Origin: Candidatus Rifleibacteriota bacterium
GTDB lineage: Bacteria; Riflebacteria; Ozemobacteria; Ozemobacterales; Ozemobacteraceae
Length of the DNA: 6,643 nucleotides
Direction of reading: 5' to 3'
NCBI GenBank assembly: GCA_017526725.1
Contig: JAFXRA010000218.1
Span: 1-6,643 of the forward strand
The notes under the pieces were generated by a model. The model was not told the DNA's origin. It did no database searches and was given only the letters and a program-made list of their open reading frames with translations. The first letter of the stretch is position 1. Each line of letters opens with the position of its first letter. Shown one piece after another: positions 1 through 6,012 of the stretch. Both the position numbers and the translations under genes were made by a program.

Positions 1-718
1 TACCTGGGTCAGAAACTTTTAAATGATTGGGGTCAGTAAACATGCTCATTACTTTTGCTTTTACTTCTGACTCTGGGTCGCTTAAGTAAATGCAGTTGCC
101 TAGAGATTTACTCATTTTGGCTTTTCCGTCAGTGCCCGGCAGTCTTAAACAAGCGTCATTCTTAGGAAGTATAATATTGGGGTCTACCAGGACATCGCCA
201 TATATTGAGTTGAATTTATGAACTATTTCACTGGTCTGTTCAAGCATAGGTTTCTGGTCTTCACCAACTGGAACATCAGTAGCCTTAAAAGCAGTGATAT
301 CTGATGCCTGACTTATTGGATAAGTAAAGAAGCCAACCGGTATGCTAGCTTCGAAATTACGCATTTGAATTTCTGCTTTAACAGTGGGATTTCTTTGGAC
401 TCTGCTTACTGTAACAAGATTCATATAGTAGAAACTCAATTCAGTAAGTTCCGAAATCTGTGACTGAATAAAAATTGTTGATTTCTTTGGATCTAAACCT
501 ACAGATAAGTAATCTAATGCTACTTCTATGATATTCTGTCTGACTTTTTCTGGATGGTCAGCATTGTCTGTAAGTGCCTGAGCGTCAGCTATCATTATTA
601 GTATTTTATCAAATTCCCCAGAATTCTGAAGCTGGACTCTGGGTCTGAGAGAACCGACATAATGCCCTATGTGTAGTTTCCCTGTTGGTCTATCGCCAGT
701 AAGTATAATTTTGGGCAT
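1..718 (-). CDS. trpS: Tryptophanyl-tRNA synthetase, 5' part (C-terminus outside window)
   Basis: This class Ic aminoacyl-tRNA synthetase charges tRNA-Trp with tryptophan using ATP in the cytoplasm. The 239 codons visible on the minus strand begin [20 protein letters not shown]. The HIGH ATP-binding signature is residues 16-19 (HIGH) and the KMSKS loop is 201-205 (exact KMSKS). [12 protein letters not shown] segment between them is the conserved region before the second half of the Rossmann fold. The [17 protein letters not shown] opening and the YYMNLV, RNPTVK and [10 protein letters not shown] stretches match the TrpS subtype I recall from streptococci and other Firmicutes rather than the E. 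coli type. TrpS is usually about 340 residues, so roughly 100 residues are missing at the window edge. The start is ATG at 716-718, with AAGGAGT at 725-731 upstream of it. It is transcribed divergently from the PBP gene. TyrS is excluded by the motif context. I am very sure of the family. Confidence 0.96.
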   Translation of the reverse strand, partial: MPKIILTGDRPTGKLHIGHYVGSLRPRVQLQNSGEFDKILIMIADAQALTDNADHPEKVRQNIIEVALDYLSVGLDPKKSTIFIQSQISELTELSFYYMNLVTVSRVQRNPTVKAEIQMRNFEASIPVGFFTYPISQASDITAFKATDVPVGEDQKPMLEQTSEIVHKFNSIYGDVLVDPNIILPKNDACLRLPGTDGKAKMSKSLGNCIYLSDPESEVKAKVMSMFTDPNHLKVSDPG

Positions 719-756
719 ATAAGAACTCCTTGAAAGAATGATTTTTTAGAGACTCC

Positions 757-785
757 AATATACAACAATGTTGCTAGTGTGGCAA
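757..785 (-). promoter_or_regulatory. Predicted sigma70-type promoter of trpS
   Basis: Read on the minus strand, a -35 box TTGCCA (780-785, 5 of 6 consensus) is followed after exactly 17 bp by a -10 box TATATT (757-762, 5 of 6). The transcript would start near 750, giving a leader of about 32 nt that carries the AAGGAGT ribosome site. The leader is too short for a T-box riboswitch, so I see no tRNA-sensing leader here. Boxes and spacing are read directly; activity is inferred. Confidence 0.65.
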
Positions 786-797
786 TTAATTATTTTA

Positions 798-825
798 GGG
801 TGTGGGGAACAGGGAGAAGGGAGAA
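798..825 (+). repeat. Four tandem GGG heptamers with a G-quadruplex pattern
   Basis: Four consecutive 7-bp units on the plus strand read GGGTGTG, GGGAACA, GGGAGAA and GGGAGAA (798-804, 805-811, 812-818, 819-825). The G-runs at 798-800, 804-807, 812-814 and 819-821 are separated by 3, 4 and 4 nt, which meets the usual four-tract G-quadruplex pattern. The surrounding DNA is strongly AT-rich, so the block stands out. It lies between the divergent promoters, 12 bp beyond the trpS -35 box and about 50 bp upstream of the PBP -35 box. Heptameric short tandem repeats (STRR) are known from filamentous cyanobacteria. Whether this block regulates anything is not shown. Confidence 0.75.
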
Positions 826-871
826 ATCACTAAAAAAAATAATATCATCATAAATAAATAACTTTCCGATA

Positions 872-900
872 TGTACAAATGACTAATATTTTAGTAAAAT
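872..900 (+). promoter_or_regulatory. Predicted sigma70-type promoter of the PBP gene
   Basis: A -35-like TGTACA (872-877, 4 of 6) and a -10 TAAAAT (895-900, 5 of 6) are separated by 17 bp. The predicted transcript start is near 907, leaving about 24 nt of leader with the ribosome site AAGGAAGG at 916-923, seven bases before the ATG at 931. The -35 is weak, so the assignment rests mainly on the -10 and spacing. Confidence 0.5.
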
Positions 901-930
901 GATTTATATTGATTTAAGGAAGGTTATTGC

Positions 931-3303
931 ATGCTTTTCGATGACGGTAATGAACCGGATGAATTAGAAGAAGATGAAGACCTCAACGAAGAAGAAGAGG
1001 ACGATGAAGATGAGTCCGAGACCATTACCCAAAAGGTAATTGGTTGGTTATGGTTCTTCTTTAAGCTGGGATTTGTTTTCAGCGTTATTGCTATAATTAT
1101 AATTACTGGGGCAGTAATAGGTATTGTTAAAGGTTTTTCTGAAAAGATACCTATTATTTCTGACAGTTCTTATAGACCAAATCTTACAACGCTGGTATAT
1201 GACTGCAATGGTAAGGTTCTGGCTAGGCTCCATGCTGAAGAAAACAGAACTAAGATTCTTTCTAGTCAAGAAATACCAGACAATATGAAGCATGCAATTG
1301 TTGCTATAGAAGACGAACGTTTTTATCAGCATTATGGAATAGATATCATCGGTATTACTCGTGCGATGATAAGTAATATTAAAGCCGGCGGAGTGAAGCA
1401 GGGTGCTTCAACCTTGACTCAGCAGCTTGTTAAAAATGCTTTTCTTACCAGCGAAAAAACCTTTAAGCGTAAGGCTATTGAAGCAATGATGGCTTTTCAG
1501 TTGGAAAGAAAATACTCAAAAGATGAAATTATTACTCTTTATTTGAATGAAATTTATTTCGGTCATGGGGCTTATGGTCTAGCTGCTGCTTCCGAAATCT
1601 ATTTCGGGAAAAAAGACCCCAAAGATATGACTATTTGCGAATGCGCTATGTTGGCAAGCATTCCAAAGAGCCCTACAAAGTATGAACCTGTAAAACATCC
1701 TAAAGATAATAAAGAACGACGCAGTTTAGTTCTTTCAAAAATGGTTGAACTTGGTTTCATTACTCCTGATCAGTATACAGAGGCTAAAAATGAAGAACCA
1801 GTTTTGGCAAAAATGAAAGAAGAAGAAATAAAAGCTCCATATTTTACTACTTATGTTCGCGACAGACTTCTTGAAAAATATGGTGCAAACGTCGTTTATA
1901 ATGGTGGCTTGAAAGTCTATACAACAATAGATATGGAATTGCAGGAATATGCAGAACAGGCTATGGCGTCTGCAGCAATATTCATTCAGAATCCAATAGA
2001 TAAAGAGCCGGATTTGAATGGTTCTCTTGTTTGCCTGAACCCCAAAAACGGTCATATATTAGCAATGTATGGCGGACGTGATTTTAGTAAATCACAGTTT
2101 AATAGAGTTACTCAGGCCTATCGTCAGCCCGGTTCCTCTTTTAAGCCTTTCGTTTATGCCGCAGCGCTTGAAAATGGTTATTTGCCCAATGACACAATTC
2201 TAGATGAATATATTTCTTATACTAACCCATGGACAAAGCAGGTTTGGGCTCCGAGAAACTCTGATCATAAGTTTCATGGTTATGTAACTCTAATGAGAGC
2301 TTTGGCAAAGAGTTATAACGTTCCCGCCGTTAAGCTTATTGACAAGTTAACTCCTGCAAAAGTTATTAAAATGGCTAAGAAAATGGGAATCAGTTCTCAA
2401 ATGGAACCGAACCTTTCATTAGCTCTTGGTTCTGGACAGTTTACTCCCTTGGAAATGGCTTCCGCATACGGTATTTTCGCTAATCTTGGTATTTATTGCC
2501 AACCTATTGCTATTACTAAAGTTTGCGACAGAGATGACAATGTGCTGGAAGAAAATAATCCTAAGGCTCAGGAAGTTATGAAGTCCATCAATGCTGCTAT
2601 GATGTGCGATCTCCTTAAGAATGCTTTGGAAAAGGGGACAGGTTATCGAGCAAAAGTTCAGGGTTGGACTTGTGGCGGTAAAACAGGAACAACTAATGAC
2701 TATATTGATGCCTGGTTTAATGGTATTTCTCCTAATCTAGTAACTATAGTTCAGTTTGGTTATGATATGCCTAAGACTCTTGGTAAAGGCATGGCCGGCG
2801 GTAATGTTTGTGCACCGGTTTGGCATGATTTCATGGAAAAGGCTTTGACAAAATATCCAAAGTCAGATTTCCCTGTTCCAGATGGCGGTGTAAGATGTAA
2901 AGTTTGTATCACATCAGGTAAACTTGCTTCTAGTTCCTGCCCCAAGAATGAAATAGTAACTCAGGTTTTTCCAATAGAATCCCAACCATTGGTTAAGTGC
3001 GATCATTATAAGTTTGTTGCTAGAAATAATGCAATTACTAGACCTGTAGATGAAAACACTGAGGCCAGTGAACAAGATAACGGTTTTGTAAGTGCTTCTG
3101 ATTTCTTCAGCGCCAATTATCAAGGGGCATCTTCAAGACCGCAAACAACTGCTCAGCCAGCAGCAGGTAATTGGATACAAAGAACTACGACTACTTCTGC
3201 TAATACATCAAGCGGAATCAGGGAACCCGGTATTTTTATTCCTCAGAATTCTGCTCCGGCAAAGAGCAATTCTGGTGTTATTTTTGATACGGATTACCGT
3301 TAA
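931..3303 (+). CDS. Class A penicillin-binding protein (PBP1A family, bifunctional)
   Basis: This membrane-anchored enzyme polymerises lipid II into glycan strands (GT51) and cross-links the peptides (transpeptidase). The order is: acidic cytoplasmic tail (20 of residues 4-30 are Asp/Glu); membrane anchor about 38-66; GT51 with EDERFYQHYG at 127-136 (E127 the expected catalytic Glu), GASTLTQQ at 158-165, and the LERKYSKDEI block at 191-200 with E192 as the second conserved acid; then the transpeptidase with SSFK at 402-405 (nucleophile S402), SYN at 461-463 and KTGT at 584-587. All catalytic motifs are intact. A Cys module follows (C656, C659, C670, C690), typical of many PBP1A/PonA-type proteins, then a Ser/Thr/Asn/Gln-rich, probably disordered tail from about 700 to 790. 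Length (790 aa) is normal for the family. The start is supported by AAGGAAGG at 916-923. No terminator follows, so the next gene may be co-transcribed. I leave the symbol blank because PBP1A and PBP1B-like paralogues cannot be told apart here. Confidence 0.96.
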   Translation: MLFDDGNEPDELEEDEDLNEEEEDDEDESETITQKVIGWLWFFFKLGFVFSVIAIIIITGAVIGIVKGFSEKIPIISDSSYRPNLTTLVYDCNGKVLARLHAEENRTKILSSQEIPDNMKHAIVAIEDERFYQHYGIDIIGITRAMISNIKAGGVKQGASTLTQQLVKNAFLTSEKTFKRKAIEAMMAFQLERKYSKDEIITLYLNEIYFGHGAYGLAAASEIYFGKKDPKDMTICECAMLASIPKSPTKYEPVKHPKDNKERRSLVLSKMVELGFITPDQYTEAKNEEPVLAKMKEEEIKAPYFTTYVRDRLLEKYGANVVYNGGLKVYTTIDMELQEYAEQAMASAAIFIQNPIDKEPDLNGSLVCLNPKNGHILAMYGGRDFSKSQFNRVTQAYRQPGSSFKPFVYAAALENGYLPNDTILDEYISYTNPWTKQVWAPRNSDHKFHGYVTLMRALAKSYNVPAVKLIDKLTPAKVIKMAKKMGISSQMEPNLSLALGSGQFTPLEMASAYGIFANLGIYCQPIAITKVCDRDDNVLEENNPKAQEVMKSINAAMMCDLLKNALEKGTGYRAKVQGWTCGGKTGTTNDYIDAWFNGISPNLVTIVQFGYDMPKTLGKGMAGGNVCAPVWHDFMEKALTKYPKSDFPVPDGGVRCKVCITSGKLASSSCPKNEIVTQVFPIESQPLVKCDHYKFVARNNAITRPVDENTEASEQDNGFVSASDFFSANYQGASSRPQTTAQPAAGNWIQRTTTTSANTSSGIREPGIFIPQNSAPAKSNSGVIFDTDYR

Positions 3304-3341
3304 GTTTATCTGATTTCTAAGTAGTTTTTAAGATTTTAACT

Positions 3342-3401
3342 AGAGTCTGCCGATATTAAGTATAAGTTATATTTAAAGGTATTTAATATGAGGCAGACTT
3401 T
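3342..3401 (+). promoter_or_regulatory. Possible RNA stem enclosing the start of the next gene
   Basis: AGAGTCTGCC (3342-3351) can pair in RNA with GGCAGACTTT (3392-3401) as a 10-bp stem with one G-U pair; the inner 8 bp (3344-3351 with 3392-3399) are perfect. The 40-nt loop holds the weak ribosome site (AAAGGT, 3375-3380) and the ATG at 3388-3390. The rest of the 84-bp gap is AT-rich, with no terminator and no promoter I can defend. The pairing is read directly. A regulatory role is inference, and an 8-bp match over this distance could arise by chance. Confidence 0.3.
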
Positions 3402-4278
3402 TTGTCCTAGATGTGACAATCTATTGAGCCGAAGCGGGCATTGTTCCATTTGCGGCTATCAGGTTAAAGTAACATGTCATCACTGCGGGCATCTCAATAT
3501 TCCTACAGCTAAGTATTGCGGTGGATGCGGCAGAGGGACTACTATTTCTATAAGATATAGAAGAGTATTGAACTCTATTTTTAATCCTTTCCAACAGATA
3601 AGAATTAAAAGATTTTTCGGTGGTATTGCATTCGGAACCTTATTAGGTTTATTTGCTTTCAGTTCAATGGGAATGAAATACTATGCTCCAGAAGCTTTAC
3701 CCGAAGAACAAGCAGTTATTCCTGTTCAATGTGAAAAATCTGTTTTAAATTCTAATATTTTAAAGTCTATAGATTCAGACCTTGAGGAAATCTGCTTGAA
3801 TAAAGACAGAAATAAAGTCGCTTCATCAAAAGAGTTATGTGAAGTGATGGATGTTATGATAAAAAATCTCAATCATATTGCCTTTAGACTAAATAAGAAA
3901 AGATATCCTTTAGACAATGCAGAGTCTTATTTAGAGCAGGAACACTCAATTAAAAAAGCAGAAACAACCACAAGGGGCAACGCTGCTATACTCTTTTTTG
4001 CTTATTTATCAGATTTATTTGAATTAAAATATAAAGATTTCGCCAAAGGTTCTTCTTATACCGATATTCCAAGATTCAATATTATGGAAGCTCCTTCTAC
4101 GGCACTTAAAAACTATGATATAAAATTAGCTGCATCAGAAAACCGTTTCGGAGTAAATGACGAAATAACTTTGGGTGAACTATGCATTGCTGCAAGACGG
4201 GTTGGTATTCATGCAGTGCAGAAAGCCAGTAAAGAGGCTCCCGATATAACTACTCCGCCAGAAATAATAATTGAATAA
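3388..4278 (+). CDS. Membrane protein with double zinc ribbon and SLH-like domain
   Basis: I do not recognise a named gene. The 296-residue product has three parts. Residues 1-50 form two zinc ribbons: C6-x2-C9 with C19-x2-C22, and C30-x2-C33 with C44-x2-C47. A basic stretch (57-75, many Arg/Lys) precedes one hydrophobic segment at about 76-97, which by the positive-inside rule puts the zinc ribbons in the cytoplasm and the C-terminus outside. The outer part ends in an S-layer-homology-like unit at about 223-275: SYTDIPRF resembles the SLH start, and FGVNDEITLGELCIAARR resembles the F-x-P-x-x-x-hT-R-x-E-hA-x-h-h part. Residues 195-207 (TTRGNAAILFFAY) look like the end of a preceding degenerate SLH repeat. 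SLH domains typically bind secondary cell-wall polymers or peptidoglycan. ATG at 3388 has a weak AAAGGT ribosome site. The gene follows the PBP gene by 84 bp, suggesting an envelope role. The zinc ribbon is clear; the SLH call is from pattern only. Confidence 0.8.
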   Translation: MRQTFCPRCDNLLSRSGHCSICGYQVKVTCHHCGHLNIPTAKYCGGCGRGTTISIRYRRVLNSIFNPFQQIRIKRFFGGIAFGTLLGLFAFSSMGMKYYAPEALPEEQAVIPVQCEKSVLNSNILKSIDSDLEEICLNKDRNKVASSKELCEVMDVMIKNLNHIAFRLNKKRYPLDNAESYLEQEHSIKKAETTTRGNAAILFFAYLSDLFELKYKDFAKGSSYTDIPRFNIMEAPSTALKNYDIKLAASENRFGVNDEITLGELCIAARRVGIHAVQKASKEAPDITTPPEIIIE

Positions 4279-4285
4279 TATACTG

Positions 4286-4318
4286 AAAAAAAGCCCTGAA
4301 TTGAATTCAGGGCTTTTT
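4286..4318. terminator. Bidirectional intrinsic terminator between convergent genes
   Basis: AAAAAGCCCTGAATT (4288-4302) is perfectly complementary to AATTCAGGGCTTTTT (4304-4318), giving a hairpin with a GCCCTGA core and a tiny loop. On the plus strand it ends in T5 (4314-4318), then GC and T4. On the minus strand it ends in T7 (complement of 4286-4292). It lies 7 bp after the stop of the zinc-ribbon gene and 4 bp after the stop of the hfq-like gene, so it should stop transcription from both sides. Confidence 0.93.
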
Positions 4319-4322
4319 GCTT

Positions 4323-5117
4323 TTAATAACGTTTTACAATAACTTTCTTTGGCGGCGGCGGATCATTGTCTTCGTCATCTCTTTTATTGTAAGGTCTTTT
4401 TTGATAAGTTGGCTTAGAGTCATAGTCTTCGTCTCTGCGTCGGCTATAAGGCTTCTGATAACCTTCATGACGTTCGTTGTCATCGTCTCTGTCATAGTTT
4501 CGTCTATAGCCATTATTGTCGTATTTTCTATAGCCGTTGTCTCTTCTGTAACCGCCTTCGGAATCATTTCTGCGGTAATTGTTTCGATAGCTTTCAGAAT
4601 CATCTCTGCGGTAATTGTTTCGATAGCCTTCACCGTCATCTCTGCGGTAATTATTTTCTCTGCGATAACCGCCGTCTCTTCTGTAGTTATCGCCTTCATC
4701 TCTTCTATATGAGTCTCTTCTGTAATTATCGGTGTCGTCGCCTAGTTTTCGATAGCTGTTAAGAGCTCTGGTATTTTCTTCAAAGTCTTTTTCATCACTT
4801 TCATCTTCATAGTCATCATTTGAGAAATTTCTTCTGTAACCATCATCACGTCTGTATCCGTTGTCTCTTGAATTGTATCTTGGTCTTCTATCAGAAGTCG
4901 GAGTATGAAGAGCAGGAAGAATTGTCATATAAATAATTGAAGATTTGTATATGACTTCTGATTGGTCTTTGAAACCTAAGGTAACAGAAAACTGGTCATA
5001 GGCTTTTAATTTTCCGCGCAATACAGTTCCGGTTTCAAGAACCATTTCAACTTTTTGATGTTTCTTTCTTGCTTGAGATAAGAACATGTTTTGGATTTGT
5101 GATTTGTATTGAGACAT
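4323..5117 (-). CDS. hfq: Hfq-type RNA chaperone with a long Tyr-Arg-Arg-Asp repeat tail
   Basis: Residues 1-70 form an Sm/Hfq domain. Hfq hexamers bind small RNAs and A-rich mRNA and promote their pairing. Against E. coli Hfq, Q9 matches Q8, ARKKH (16-20) keeps the basic rim patch, G30-x4-G35-x5-D41-Q42-F43 is the Sm1 motif, and YKSS (57-60) replaces YKHA, so the conserved His is Ser here. It resembles proteobacterial/Firmicute Hfq more than the cyanobacterial form, which lacks DQF and YK. The remaining 189 residues (76-264) are low complexity: 39 Arg and 25 Tyr, 11 YRR triplets, plus YRK and YRN variants, mostly followed by D or N. There is an acidic island at 101-114 and a final PPPPKKVIVKRY. 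Usual Hfq is about 70-110 residues, so this one is more than twice as long. Start ATG 5115-5117 has AGGAG at 5124-5128. It may be co-transcribed with the gene 63 bp upstream. The domain call is strong; RNA-chaperone activity is inferred. Confidence 0.87.
   Translation of the reverse strand: MSQYKSQIQNMFLSQARKKHQKVEMVLETGTVLRGKLKAYDQFSVTLGFKDQSEVIYKSSIIYMTILPALHTPTSDRRPRYNSRDNGYRRDDGYRRNFSNDDYEDESDEKDFEENTRALNSYRKLGDDTDNYRRDSYRRDEGDNYRRDGGYRRENNYRRDDGEGYRNNYRRDDSESYRNNYRRNDSEGGYRRDNGYRKYDNNGYRRNYDRDDDNERHEGYQKPYSRRRDEDYDSKPTYQKRPYNKRDDEDNDPPPPKKVIVKRY
4561..4654 (-). repeat. 36-bp tandem repeat inside the hfq-like tail
   Basis: Units at 4561-4596 and 4597-4632 differ at only two positions, and a third partial copy starts at 4633 before diverging after about 22 bp. 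The 36-bp period keeps the reading frame and encodes a 12-residue unit, E-(G/S)-Y-R-N-N-Y-R-R-(D/N)-D-S, at residues 163-174 and 175-186. Near-identity at DNA level indicates recent duplication, so tail length may vary between strains. Confidence 0.9.
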
Positions 5118-5180
5118 TTTTAGCTCCTACTCGCTATATTTCTATATTCTAACAATAACTCTCTGGTTGTCCTTCTTTTT

Positions 5181-5864
5181 TTACTTCATGTTGGCAATAG
5201 CTTTAGTCTTAGACTGCAGTGCCTGAAGCAGTGAATCTATTTTATTTGCTTCCTGAGCAGAATCTTCTGCAAGACGTTTCATTTCAGCCGCAACGACCGA
5301 GAACGCTCTTCCGGCTTCACCAACACGGGCTGCTTCAATTGAAGCGTTAAGCGAAAGAAGATTACTCTTTCTCGCAATATTTGTAATAACTCTGATAACA
5401 TCTTCCATCTGATTTGTTGAAGCTTCTAGTTCTTTTAAGTGAGCATTGGTAGCTCTTAAACGTTCTGTAGTAAGCTTCAGAATCTGGAAGGATATTTCAG
5501 GGACTGTTCCTAAAAGTGTTCTAAAATCATCTTTTGTTATGATTAAGAAAATGGTTTCCTGAACAGTTCCTAGTGAGGCAGAACGGGGCTGTTCGTCAAT
5601 AATTGCCATATCGCCTACAACAGCACCTTTACCTAAGGAAACAAGAACAGAATCTATTCCCTGACTATTTCTTTTGAGAATGTTTATTTTACCGCTTTTG
5701 ACAATATAAAGCGCGTCACCTTTGTCGCCTTCTTTAAATACAACTGTTTTAGGAGGATAGGTTTGTTCTATTGTAATTGCAGCCAATTCGAACAATGCCT
5801 TTTCAGATAAGCTTCTGAAAAGATCAACCTGCCTTAGAAATTGTATTTTATCTACATTTGACAT
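5181..5864 (-). CDS. Cyclic-nucleotide-binding-like domain fused to a mini chemoreceptor tip
   Basis: I know no gene name for this 227-residue soluble protein. Residues about 5-130 are a CRP-type cNMP-binding beta-barrel: [14 protein letters not shown] start, [16 protein letters not shown] (45-60), and a phosphate-binding-cassette-like G84-D85-M86-A87 to P93-R94-S95-A96. The usual Glu after the Gly is Asp85, while Arg94 is kept, so ligand identity is open. There is no CRP helix-turn-helix. Instead residues about 138-227 form a short helical hairpin whose centre, [20 protein letters not shown] (167-186), matches the highly conserved tip of methyl-accepting chemotaxis receptors; E177, R180 and E183 align with Tsr E385, R388 and E391. 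Each arm is only about 40 residues, far shorter than a full MCP, and there is no membrane segment. The tip suggests contact with CheA/CheW-like proteins or self-assembly; this is inferred. The start at ATG 5862-5864 lacks a clear Shine-Dalgarno. The hfq-like gene follows after 63 bp. Confidence 0.88.
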   Translation of the reverse strand: MSNVDKIQFLRQVDLFRSLSEKALFELAAITIEQTYPPKTVVFKEGDKGDALYIVKSGKINILKRNSQGIDSVLVSLGKGAVVGDMAIIDEQPRSASLGTVQETIFLIITKDDFRTLLGTVPEISFQILKLTTERLRATNAHLKELEASTNQMEDVIRVITNIARKSNLLSLNASIEAARVGEAGRAFSVVAAEMKRLAEDSAQEANKIDSLLQALQSKTKAIANMK

Positions 5865-5893
5865 AAATAACCAATATCAAAGAAATTTCTAAC

Positions 5894-5922
5894 AATTTAA
5901 CATTCTTAAGCTTCTCTGTCAA
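5894..5922 (-). promoter_or_regulatory. Near-consensus promoter of the CNB/MCP-tip gene (and perhaps hfq)
   Basis: On the minus strand a perfect -35 TTGACA (5917-5922) is followed after 17 bp by TAAATT (5894-5899, 4 of 6), with a TG one base upstream of the -10 (extended -10). The start of transcription would be near 5887, about 22 nt before the ATG. AGAAATTTCT at 5881-5890, a perfect 10-bp palindrome, overlaps this expected start and could be an operator, though short palindromes are common in AT-rich DNA. No Shine-Dalgarno is visible in the leader. No terminator lies between this gene and the hfq-like gene. Confidence 0.65.
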
Positions 5923-5941
5923 TGGGTTAAAGAATATTGAG

Positions 5942-6012
5942 ATATAAGATATAAGACCAAAAATGGAGACAAAAGATGGAAGATATAAGCTTTAAGCTAT
6001 AAGCTATAAGCC
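5942..6012 (+). repeat. Heptamer tandem repeats (ATATAAG and WTAAGCY)
   Basis: ATATAAG occurs twice in tandem at 5942-5955. A second block at 5985-6012 is four consecutive heptamers: ATAAGCT, TTAAGCT, ATAAGCT and ATAAGCC. The blocks share a TAAG core and the same 7-bp period as the GGG heptamers at 798-825. Further on, GAGC recurs at 6027, 6035, 6043 and 6050 (spacing 8, 8, 7), a more decayed array. These resemble the STRR type of cyanobacterial intergenic repeat; the function is unknown. Confidence 0.7.

Noticed and set aside
719..930. T-box or trp leader upstream of trpS
   Set aside because: The predicted leader is only about 32 nt, with no terminator hairpin or T-box consensus.
1735..2055. 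Minus-strand open frame of 106 codons within the PBP gene
   Set aside because: It is antisense to the linker and transpeptidase coding region, with a biased Phe/Ile/Cys composition and no ribosome site or family resemblance.
3304..3387. Terminator between the PBP and zinc-ribbon genes
   Set aside because: T-runs are present but no GC stem precedes them.
4561..4654. 36-bp repeats considered as a CRISPR array
   Set aside because: Units are contiguous with no unique spacers, lie in frame inside a gene and encode a 12-residue protein repeat.
4334..4699. Second minus-strand frame (121 codons, Thr/Glu/Ile-rich) over the hfq-like tail
   Set aside because: It is a +1/-1 shadow of the repeat tail; the Hfq domain is joined continuously to the tail in the other frame.
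4317..4712. Open frame on the plus strand (131 codons, Ile/Val/Ser-rich) opposite the hfq-like tail
   Set aside because: It lies antisense to a low-complexity coding repeat and overlaps the terminator; the hydrophobic composition is the mirror of Asp/Arg/Tyr codons.
5181..5864. CNB protein considered as a CRP/FNR-type transcription factor
   Set aside because: There is no C-terminal helix-turn-helix; the C-terminus matches the chemoreceptor tip instead.
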